This document shows, in pieces, positions 1 through 4,347 of a DNA stretch of 5,028 nt; position 1 is the first letter of the stretch, and the number at the start of each line of letters is the position of its first letter. The position numbers were made by a program, and so were the translations under genes. Below the pieces are notes generated by a model that was not told the DNA's origin, did not search any database, and saw only the letters and a program-made list of their open reading frames with translations. The DNA is from DATKYV01 sp035528275 (lineage in GTDB: Bacteria > Acidobacteriota > Terriglobia > UBA7540), in NCBI GenBank assembly GCA_035528275.1, contig DATKYV010000220.1, positions 1 through 5,028 of the forward strand, written 5' to 3'.

Positions 1-101
1 GCCGGAGTTGTGACGAGGGCCTCCGAGCCCCCATAGGAGAATGACAGCACGGCCAGGACGAGAATAGCCCCGAAGCGCCGTGGGTGGGGCAATCCGCCCA
101 T
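1..101 (-). CDS. N-terminal fragment of an exported protein (signal peptide), runs off left edge
   Basis: Reading leftward from an ATG at 101-99 gives 33 codons with no stop before the window edge. The peptide begins MGGLPHPRRFG, continues with the hydrophobic stretch AILVLAVLSFSYGG, then SEA and LVTTP. This is the classic shape of a Sec signal peptide: a basic n-region, a roughly 12-14 residue hydrophobic core, and a small-residue cleavage site probably after S-E-A at residues 26-28. The mature protein lies outside the window, so its function cannot be named. The same frame stays open upstream, and an ATG at 143-141 with AGGA 8 nt before it would add 14 residues (MALRASRFESSPDR). That start has the better ribosome site, whereas the 101 start gives the more usual n-region length. 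The gene is divergent from the PilZ gene at 331 and may share control sites with it. It could be a chance frame, but the ordered signal-peptide layout makes this less likely. Confidence 0.5.
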   Translation of the reverse strand, partial: MGGLPHPRRFGAILVLAVLSFSYGGSEALVTTP

Positions 102-176
102 CCGGTCTGGGGATGATTCGAACCTTGATGCGCGAAGCGCCATTGCTCCGATCCTACCGTCGCATCGAAGGATCGA

Positions 177-193
177 GGCCTGGAATCCAGGCC
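177..193. repeat. Perfect 17-bp palindrome, candidate operator or activator site
   Basis: The arms GGCCTGGA (177-184) and TCCAGGCC (186-193) are exact reverse complements around a single A. The site lies in the divergent interval between the exported-protein fragment and the PilZ gene. Its centre (185) is about 111 bp upstream of the start predicted from the -24/-12 element, within the usual range for sigma-54 enhancer-binding proteins. It could also fold as a 7-bp stem with an AAT loop if transcribed. Its role is inferred from symmetry and position only. Confidence 0.45.
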
Positions 194-269
194 GCTGTGA
201 AAATTCTCGACTCCCGCTCGTCGGGCCGGGCCGATCCATACCCCGGGAACCCAGATAAGTGCTTGACTT

Positions 270-285
270 TGGCCAAGATTATGCT
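270..285 (+). promoter_or_regulatory. Candidate sigma-54 (-24/-12) promoter for the PilZ gene
   Basis: The sequence TGGCCAAGATTATGCT matches the sigma-54 consensus TGGCAC-R-N4-TTGCW at 9 of 12 defined positions. The invariant GG (271-272) and GC (283-284) are separated by exactly 10 nt. With GC at -13/-12 the start would fall near 296, giving a 35-nt leader to the ATG at 331 with its AGGAGG. A competing sigma-70 reading exists: TTGACT at 263-268 with TAACGT at 286-291 (17-bp spacer), but that -10 matches only 3 of 6. The sigma-54 reading is the better one, but unproven. Confidence 0.5.
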
Positions 286-330
286 TAACGTACCGCCTCG
301 AGGGAGGGGAATAACCAATCAGGAGGATTT

Positions 331-639
331 ATGCCTCTGGGGACGCAGTCCCTTCCTCGCCGCTCCGACCGGATATTCGTCCGGCTCCCCGTCACCTTAC
401 TTGTTAACTCCGACAATGAAAGAGTCGCCCAGGACGCCTTCACGGTGGACCTTTCGCAATTGGGCGTGAGGGTTCGGACTGATCTCACGCTCGCCCCCGG
501 ACAGGCCGTCGACGTTTTTCCAAACCGCGGCCTCAGGTACCCCATTCCCAGCCGGGTGATCTGGGTCGGACAGCACGGCGCACAACAGCATGGCGAAGCG
601 GGTCTGGAATTCCTGAGACCGTTGGCGGGCAACGCCTGA
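331..639 (+). CDS. Single-domain PilZ protein, probable c-di-GMP receptor
   Basis: A 102-residue cytoplasmic protein consisting of little more than one PilZ domain. PilZ domains bind cyclic di-GMP and relay it to motility, secretion, polysaccharide or pilus machinery. Both ligand motifs are visible: an RxxxR motif at R10-R14 (RRSDR), with a further R18 four residues on, and the D/NxSxxG motif at D40-L-S42-Q-L-G45. The alternating hydrophobic strands and the final GLEFL strand (91-95) also fit the six-stranded PilZ barrel. The ATG follows AGGAGG at 321-326 with a 4-nt gap, and the arginine motif begins only nine residues in, so this start is well supported. The stop is TGA at 637-639. There is no signal peptide or membrane segment and no output domain, so it probably acts through a partner protein. 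It stands alone: divergent from the gene on its left and convergent with corA. A sigma-54-type promoter upstream suggests conditional expression. The downstream partner cannot be identified from the sequence. Confidence 0.87.
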   Translation: MPLGTQSLPRRSDRIFVRLPVTLLVNSDNERVAQDAFTVDLSQLGVRVRTDLTLAPGQAVDVFPNRGLRYPIPSRVIWVGQHGAQQHGEAGLEFLRPLAGNA

Positions 640-709
640 CCCGGCGTGGTCTTGCTCCGACGGGGGGGTATCGATTTCGGCTGGGTAGTCTGCGTGGGCG
701 CGGTGCGTC

Positions 710-723
710 CCGGCGGTTGCCGG
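710..723 (+). repeat. Short GC hairpin downstream of the PilZ gene
   Basis: CCGGC (710-714) and GCCGG (719-723) pair around a GGTT loop, about 70 nt past the PilZ stop. No T-run follows, only ACGGAATTCTT, so this is a weak terminator candidate at best. It is listed because the pilZ-corA convergent interval has no better candidate on the plus strand. Confidence 0.2.
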
Positions 724-744
724 ACGGAATTCTTCACCCATCCC

Positions 745-780
745 CCCGCGCGTCTCCCCCTGCCCACGGCGAGGCGCGGG
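745..780. terminator. Inverted repeat in the pilZ-corA convergent interval, possible two-way terminator
   Basis: CCCGCGC (745-751) is the exact reverse complement of GCGCGGG (774-780), with a 22-nt loop that contains a small GCC-CAC-GGC hairpin. Both convergent genes would read through it: the PilZ gene ends 105 nt before it on the plus strand and corA 66 nt before it on the minus strand. Neither side has a T-run, so any termination would probably need help, for example from Rho. The rest of 640-846 shows no coding signal. Confidence 0.25.
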
Positions 781-846
781 ACACCTTGCCGAGGCTCATC
801 TCCTTTCCTCTTCAGACCTATCTTGTCTCACCGGGCGTGAACCCCA

Positions 847-1944
847 TCAACCCAGCCACCCCTTGCGGTGGAAGAAATAGAGCAGGCCAAGGGCGACGGC
901 GGCCATCACCCCCAGGGCAGACGGGTAGCCCCAGTACCAATGCAACTCGGGCATATTCCAAGGTGAAGATTCCGTGCTGAAGTTCATTCCCCAGAGAGCG
1001 GCGATGAAACTCAAGGGAATGAAAATCGTGGCGATGATGGTGAGCACCTTCATCACCTCATTCATGCGGTTGCTGAGGCTGGAGAGATAAAAATCCAGCA
1101 GGCCCGAGGCGGTTTCCCGGTACATCTCGAGCATGTCGATGATCTGCACGGTGTGGTCGTAGCAATCGCGCAGATAGATTCGAGTCTCGTCGCTGACAAG
1201 CTGCCGGGCGTCGCGGATCAGGGCGTTGATCGCCTCGCGCAAAGGCCAGACAGCCCTGCGCAGGCCCATCAGGTCGCGCTTGATCTGGTAAATGCGGGTG
1301 ATCGTTGACTTGTCGGGCTCGGCGACCACTTCCTGCTCGATGCTCTCCAGGCGCTCTCCGTATTGCTCGAGGACGGGAAAATAGGAATCCACGACGGCGT
1401 CGAGCAAGCTGTAAGCGAGGTAATCCTGCATTCGCTTGCGGATGAGTCCCAGGTTCTTGCGGATGCGGTCGCGGACCAGCTCGAAGCAGTCCCCCGCTCT
1501 CTCCTGGAAGGTCAGGACGAAGCCCTCTCCCAGGACCAGGCTGAGCTGCTCGGTTTCCATGTTCTCGCCCCGCGCGGGCATGCGGGCCACGATGAAAGCG
1601 TACTCTTCATACTGCTCGACCTTGGCGCGCTGGTGCACGTTGACCACGTCTTCGAGCGAAAGCCGGTGCAACCCGAAAACCTCACCCAGCTTGCGAATCG
1701 TCTCCAGGTCAGCCAGGCCGTCGATGTTCACCCAGGTCACAGGATGCTCGTGCAGGATTTCACCCAAACTTTCGACGCTCTGCACTTCCTGCTCGACAAA
1801 CCCCTCGGCGCCGTAGGCCATGATCCGGATTACCGAGCGCTGGGCGCTGGGGTCGACAGTGAGCGTGCCGGGCAGCACGCCGAGCGTTTCGCGGCGGCGA
1901 CGGCGCCGGCTTGTTTTGGTCCGCTTCAGCCCTTCTTTCGCCAC
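847..1944 (-). CDS. corA: CorA-type magnesium/cobalt transport protein
   Basis: A 365-residue pentameric inner-membrane channel of the CorA family, which takes up Mg2+ (also Co2+ and Ni2+) down the electrical gradient. The N-terminus is very basic, with six arginines in a row at 13-18. The cytoplasmic alpha/beta domain (about 35-190) includes WVNIDGL (71-77) and HRLSLEDV (93-100), typical of the family. A long helical stalk follows (about 190-297). TM1 is about 298-318, ending at the diagnostic GMN selectivity motif (319-321). MPEL lies at 331-334 in the periplasmic loop, TM2 is about 338-358, and the tail HRKGWLG is basic. The residue before GMN is W rather than the common Y, and the GMN-MPEL loop is about six residues longer than I recall for T. 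maritima CorA. The start is GTG at 1944-1942 with GGGAGG 5 nt upstream; the stop is TGA at 849-847. It is transcribed alone in the same direction as purDE, behind a large gap with its own promoter candidate. Confidence 0.95.
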   Translation of the reverse strand: MAKEGLKRTKTSRRRRRRETLGVLPGTLTVDPSAQRSVIRIMAYGAEGFVEQEVQSVESLGEILHEHPVTWVNIDGLADLETIRKLGEVFGLHRLSLEDVVNVHQRAKVEQYEEYAFIVARMPARGENMETEQLSLVLGEGFVLTFQERAGDCFELVRDRIRKNLGLIRKRMQDYLAYSLLDAVVDSYFPVLEQYGERLESIEQEVVAEPDKSTITRIYQIKRDLMGLRRAVWPLREAINALIRDARQLVSDETRIYLRDCYDHTVQIIDMLEMYRETASGLLDFYLSSLSNRMNEVMKVLTIIATIFIPLSFIAALWGMNFSTESSPWNMPELHWYWGYPSALGVMAAVALGLLYFFHRKGWLG

Positions 1945-1990
1945 GATATCCTCCCGCGATGGGATTCCTCGGCAGCCTCAGTGCGTCCTT

Positions 1991-1996
1991 ATTGTA
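1991..1996 (-). promoter_or_regulatory. Candidate -10 element (TACAAT) of the corA promoter
   Basis: Read on the minus strand the hexamer is TACAAT, five of six matches to TATAAT. It lies 46 nt upstream of the corA GTG, giving a leader of about 40 nt from a start near 1984. The hexamer 18 bp further upstream is GTGCCG (2020-2015), a poor -35, and it is one arm of an inverted repeat. This could mean activator-dependent or repressible transcription. The evidence is positional only. Confidence 0.4.
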
Positions 1997-2014
1997 GTGT
2001 TTGGTTCCGTGAAT

Positions 2015-2038
2015 CGGCACAATTATGTTCTGGTGCCG
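2015..2038. repeat. 6-bp inverted repeat at the corA -35 region
   Basis: CGGCAC (2015-2020) and GTGCCG (2033-2038) are perfect reverse complements separated by 12 bp that are mostly AT. The arm spacing of about two helical turns centre to centre (18 bp) is compatible with a dimeric regulator, and the proximal arm occupies the expected -35 position of the corA promoter. It may be part of the larger repeat family described for 2033-2134. Confidence 0.35.
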
Positions 2039-2134
2039 TTCCAAGTATATCGCCCCAATTCGGCGAGGGGTTACTTCGAGGATTGTGCAGAGACGTTGCG
2101 AGGCTAACATCGGCGGATTAAGTTGGAACGGCAC
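2033..2134. repeat. Pair of 12-bp perfect inverted repeats, 78 bp apart
   Basis: GTGCCGTTCCAA (2033-2044) and TTGGAACGGCAC (2123-2134) are exact reverse complements. Just inside them CGCC (2051-2054) can also pair with GGCG (2112-2115), so the 102-bp segment could form one long imperfect stem. A related split copy, TTGG-ten bases-CGGCAC, lies at 2001-2020. The segment has no coding content. It could be a small terminal-repeat element, a structured RNA or a cluster of regulator sites. I saw no obvious target-site duplication. Confidence 0.4.
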
Positions 2135-2176
2135 TGGCAGGAGCGCAGCCTTCACCCGTACGTCGACTGACGGGCT

Positions 2177-2201
2177 CCCTCTCCCCTTACTGGAGGGAGG
2201 G
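2177..2201. repeat. Pyrimidine/purine-rich hairpin, repeat-like
   Basis: CCCTC (2177-2181) pairs with GAGGG (2197-2201). The stem continues inward through TCCCC and GGAGG with one mismatch and one G-T pair, around a TTACT loop. The purine arm runs on into CTGGGGGATGAGG. The wording resembles the CCCTCTCCCC...GGGAGAGGGCTGGGG type of intergenic repeat that I recall from many GC-rich genomes, but only one copy is in the window. It could serve as a second terminator for the purine transcript. Confidence 0.35.
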
Positions 2202-2228
2202 CTGGGGGATGAGGAGGAAAGTCACGCT

Positions 2229-2259
2229 AGGGGCGGTCCGGCCTTGCCGCACCGCCCCT
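2229..2259 (-). terminator. Strong hairpin after purE, probable purDE transcript terminator
   Basis: AGGGGCGGT (2229-2237) and ACCGCCCCT (2251-2259) pair perfectly over 9 bp. After a single C-C mismatch the stem continues with CGGC/GCCG around a three-base loop. The hairpin begins 38 nt beyond the purE stop on the minus strand. What follows on that strand is AGCGTGACTTTCC, a poor U-tract, so it may instead protect the 3' end or act together with Rho. It is the most stable hairpin I found in the window. Confidence 0.55.
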
Positions 2260-2297
2260 CGATTTCCGCGGATGGCGCGAACCGAGGGAACCAAGCA

Positions 2298-2813
2298 CTA
2301 AGTCTGAAACTCGCGCTTGACCTTCTCCGACTTCTCCGCCACGGAGCGCGCGAGCTGTTCCTTGTACTCTCGGAGCTTGGCGGCCAACGCCGGGTCAGAG
2401 GTGGCGATGATTTCGGCGGCGAAGATGGCGGCGTTGATGGCGCCCGGCTTGCCGATCGCCGTGCAGGCCACCGGAACGCCGCCGGGCATCTGCACGGTGG
2501 AGAGCAGCGAGTCCAACCCCCCCAGCGTCGTCGTGGCCATGGGCACGCCGATCACCGGCAGCGTGGTTTCGGCGGCAATCACCCCCGCCAGGTGCGCCGC
2601 CCCTCCCGCGCCCACGATGAGCACTTTCAGCCCGCGTTCGATGGCCGTGCGGGCGTACTCCGAAGTGCGCGCCGGCGAACGGTGCGCGGAAGTAATCTCC
2701 ACCTCAAAAGGGACGCCGAATTTCTTGAGCATCTGCGCGGTTTCGGTCATGACGGGCAGGTCGGTGTCGCTGCCCATCACGATGCCCACCACCGGCCGCG
2801 AATTTTCGGTCAT
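2298..2813 (-). CDS. purE: N5-carboxyaminoimidazole ribonucleotide mutase, class I PurE
   Basis: A 171-residue cytosolic enzyme of de novo purine synthesis that converts N5-CAIR to 4-carboxy-AIR (CAIR). The length matches the family (about 160-175). Motifs run in order: GIVMGSDTDL (10-19), the active-site SAHRSP (42-47, with H44), AGGAAHL (69-75), the PVIGVP strand (86-91), LSTVQMPGGVPV (104-115) and GAINAA (124-129). The SAHR and AGGAAHL wording is that of class I, which works with the ATP-dependent PurK, rather than the class II AIR carboxylase. No purK is present in this window, so it must lie elsewhere if the pathway is complete. The ATG at 2813-2811 is preceded by GGAGG with a 10-nt gap, slightly long. 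The stop is TAG at 2300-2298. It lies 57 bp after purD on the same strand with no promoter evident between them, so the two are very likely co-transcribed. The charged C-terminus (about 145-171) is an ordinary family helix. Confidence 0.96.
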   Translation of the reverse strand: MTENSRPVVGIVMGSDTDLPVMTETAQMLKKFGVPFEVEITSAHRSPARTSEYARTAIERGLKVLIVGAGGAAHLAGVIAAETTLPVIGVPMATTTLGGLDSLLSTVQMPGGVPVACTAIGKPGAINAAIFAAEIIATSDPALAAKLREYKEQLARSVAEKSEKVKREFQT

Positions 2814-2833
2814 GTCTGATCTTCCTCCGCTGA

Positions 2834-2847
2834 TGGCCTCGGGGCCA
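2834..2847 (-). repeat. Small hairpin in the purD-purE gap
   Basis: TGGCC (2834-2838) and GGCCA (2843-2847) pair around a four-base loop inside the 57-bp space between the two genes, ahead of the purE ribosome site. With only 5 bp and no T-run it is unlikely to terminate; it might modestly tune purE translation or stability. It could equally be chance in GC-rich DNA. Confidence 0.2.
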
Positions 2848-2870
2848 CACGGAATGCCCGCAGCCCGCGG

Positions 2871-4208
2871 TTAAATATCCGGAGCGTTGGGGAGGCGTTG
2901 AGGCGCGCTGCCGCTTTCCTTTCCCGAGATGACGGCCGGGCGCTTGAGCCCTTTCGCGCCGATGTCGCGCCGATAGTGCATCCCTTCGAAATGAATCTTG
3001 CTCACTGCCGCGTAAGTTCGCTCGATGGCCGCCGGCAGGTTCTCCGCCACGGCGGTCACGCCCAGCACCCGCCCACCCGAGGTCAGCAGTTTGTGCTCCT
3101 CGACTCGGGTCCCCGCATGGAAGACTTTGACGCCCACCATCGACTCGGCGGCGTCGTAGCCGGTGATGATCTTTCCGACCTCGGGTTTGCCGGGATAACC
3201 TTCGGACGTAAGCACGACGCAAACCGCAGGGTTGGGAGTCCAATGGGCTTCCACGCCGCTGAGCTGGCCTTGGCGCGCCGCCTCGAGCATTTCCACCAAA
3301 TCCGATCTCAGGCGCATGAGGATGGGTTGCGCTTCCGGGTCGCCCATCCGCACGTTGTATTCGAGCACTTTGGGCCCCTCCGGAGTCATCATCAGGCCGA
3401 AGTAAAGGAAGCCGCGATAGGTCATCCCATCGGCCTCCATGCCCGCCAAAGTTGGAGTGACAATGCGACGAGTGATGTTGTCGCGCTGGCGCTCGCCGAG
3501 AATCGAGTCATCACTGTAAGCGCCCATGCCGCCGGTATTCGGTCCTTGGTCGTTGTCGAACACCGCCTTATGGTCCTGCGTGGGCACCATGGGCAAAACG
3601 CCGCGGCCGTCCGTGAGGATAATGAAGGAGAGCTCCTCTCCTGTCAGACATTCCTCGAGGACAACTTTTTCCCCGGCGCTGCCCAGCGTCTTCTGGCGCA
3701 TGAACTCATCCAGAGCCTTCTCGGCTTCCTCGCGGCGGCGCGCCACCACCACGCCCTTGCCCGCCGCCAGGCCGTCCGCCTTCACCACCACGGGAAGAGA
3801 AGACTCGGCCAGAGCCTTGATTGCATCCTCAAACGATTCGGCGACGGTGAACTTGGCGGCGGGAATGCGATGGCGCTGCATGAACCGCTTGGCGAAGATC
3901 TTGCTTCCTTCCAGTTGCGCCGCCGCTTTCGTGGGCCCGAAAATCCCCAGGCCTTCCTGCTCGAACTCATCCACCACGCCAGCCACGAGCGGTGCTTCCG
4001 GCCCCACGACGGTGAGTTCCGCGCCCAAGCCCTTGGCGAGTTCGAGAATCTTCTTCGGGTTCGAGACGTCAACCGGCACGCACTCGGCTTCCTGGCCGAT
4101 GCCGGGGTTTCCCGGCGCGCAGTAGATCTCCGTCATCAGAGGGCTCTCGCGCAGCTTCCACGTCAAAGCGTGCTCGCGACCGCCGGAGCCGATCACCAGG
4201 ATCTTCAT
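2871..4208 (-). CDS. purD: Phosphoribosylamine-glycine ligase (GAR synthetase)
   Basis: A 445-residue ATP-grasp enzyme that joins glycine to 5-phosphoribosylamine, using ATP, to make GAR in the second step of de novo purine synthesis. The N-domain opens with MKILVIGSGGREHAL (1-15), and GPEAPLVAG lies at 69-77. The ATP-grasp part shows GPTKAAAQLEGSK (91-103), VVKADGLAAGKG (141-152), EECLTGEELSF (185-195), QDHKAVFDNDQGPNTGGMGA (211-230) and EYNVRMGDPE (283-292), which carries metal-binding residues. The C-domain includes HYRRDIGAKGL (411-421), and about 24 further residues (422-445) form a tail beyond the usual end. The start ATG (4208-4206) is fixed by the conserved N-terminus, yet no Shine-Dalgarno sequence precedes it and a promoter lies immediately upstream. 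The stop is TAA at 2873-2871. It is the first gene of a purD-purE operon and is divergent from the amidohydrolase gene. Confidence 0.97.
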   Translation of the reverse strand: MKILVIGSGGREHALTWKLRESPLMTEIYCAPGNPGIGQEAECVPVDVSNPKKILELAKGLGAELTVVGPEAPLVAGVVDEFEQEGLGIFGPTKAAAQLEGSKIFAKRFMQRHRIPAAKFTVAESFEDAIKALAESSLPVVVKADGLAAGKGVVVARRREEAEKALDEFMRQKTLGSAGEKVVLEECLTGEELSFIILTDGRGVLPMVPTQDHKAVFDNDQGPNTGGMGAYSDDSILGERQRDNITRRIVTPTLAGMEADGMTYRGFLYFGLMMTPEGPKVLEYNVRMGDPEAQPILMRLRSDLVEMLEAARQGQLSGVEAHWTPNPAVCVVLTSEGYPGKPEVGKIITGYDAAESMVGVKVFHAGTRVEEHKLLTSGGRVLGVTAVAENLPAAIERTYAAVSKIHFEGMHYRRDIGAKGLKRPAVISGKESGSAPQRLPNAPDI

Positions 4209-4220
4209 AAGCCGCGTAAC

Positions 4221-4248
4221 ACTATCGGCAGTTGCCGCCCTTTGTCAA
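4221..4248 (-). promoter_or_regulatory. Sigma-70-type promoter of purDE
   Basis: On the minus strand a perfect TTGACA (4248-4243) is followed after 16 bp by GATAGT (4226-4221), four of six matches to TATAAT including the key second A and final T. An alternative -10, TAGTGT (4224-4219), gives an 18-bp spacer but only three matches. Transcription would start near 4212-4214, only about 4-6 nt before the purD ATG at 4208. This matches the absence of a ribosome site and suggests a nearly leaderless message. Confidence 0.55.
4226..4237. repeat. Palindrome within the purDE promoter spacer, candidate operator
   Basis: CGGCA (4226-4230) and TGCCG (4233-4237) are perfect inverted arms with a 2-bp centre. 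They lie between the -35 and -10 of the purDE promoter, with the left arm touching the first base of GATAGT. A repressor bound here would block RNA polymerase. The sequence does not resemble the E. coli PurR operator as I know it. Chance is possible at this length in GC-rich DNA. Confidence 0.35.
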
Positions 4249-4280
4249 TCTCTGACGAACCGATTCGGACCGTCTGTCCC

Positions 4281-4294
4281 CGGGCGCTTGCCCG
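4281..4294. repeat. Short GC inverted repeat in the purD-amidohydrolase divergent interval
   Basis: CGGGC (4281-4285) and GCCCG (4290-4294) flank a GCTT centre. It lies about 54 bp upstream of the amidohydrolase start codon, and TTGCCC (4288-4293), a possible weak -35 for that gene, overlaps it. No convincing -10 follows at proper spacing. It may be a control site or a chance hairpin. Confidence 0.22.
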
Positions 4295-4347
4295 TGCCGC
4301 AGACCGCATGATAGCCTCCGCGCAGATTGCCCTTGAGGAGCAAAGCA

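Larger units (their letters stand above)
1945..2297. other. 353-bp non-coding interval between purE and corA
   Basis: I see no gene here. Reading from purE toward corA it holds the probable purDE terminator hairpin (2229-2259), a second G/C-rich hairpin (2177-2201), a small CCCGT/ACGGG hairpin (2155-2174), a 12-bp inverted repeat pair (2033-2044 and 2123-2134), a 6-bp inverted repeat (2015-2038) and a TACAAT -10 candidate (1991-1996) for corA. Open frames that cross it do not look like proteins and overlap real genes on either side. The middle part (2033-2134) can fold into a long stem on either strand. Confidence 0.6.

Noticed and set aside
100..130. GGTTCGAATCATCCCC on the minus strand resembles the T-arm of a tRNA
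   Set aside because: The flanking five-base arms pair at only two of five positions, and there is no matching acceptor stem, anticodon arm or D-arm upstream on that strand.
80..469. 129-residue plus-strand open frame
   Set aside because: It starts at a GTG inside the antisense of the signal-peptide gene, crosses the promoter region and overlaps the PilZ gene in another frame. Its composition is not protein-like.
662..668. Run of seven G in the PilZ downstream region
   Set aside because: A single homopolymer with no neighbouring G-tracts; likely just base composition or a site prone to sequencing error.
285..767. 160-residue minus-strand open frame over the PilZ gene
   Set aside because: It is antisense to a recognisable PilZ domain, rich in Pro/Arg/Ser as expected of a GC-rich shadow frame, and has no recognisable motif.
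1945..2160. M-box (Mg2+) riboswitch in the corA leader
   Set aside because: I looked for the conserved M-box blocks on the minus strand and did not find them. The likely transcription start near 1984 would also leave only about 40 nt of leader.
2025..2819. 264-residue plus-strand open frame across the corA-purE gap and purE
   Set aside because: It is antisense to the clearly real purE, is His/Arg/Gly-rich, and has no recognisable domain.
4281..4316. Sigma-70 promoter TTGCCC/GATAGC for the amidohydrolase
   Set aside because: Both hexamers are weak and the best -10 matches only partly, so it is not listed as a promoter; it is mentioned only with the overlapping inverted repeat.
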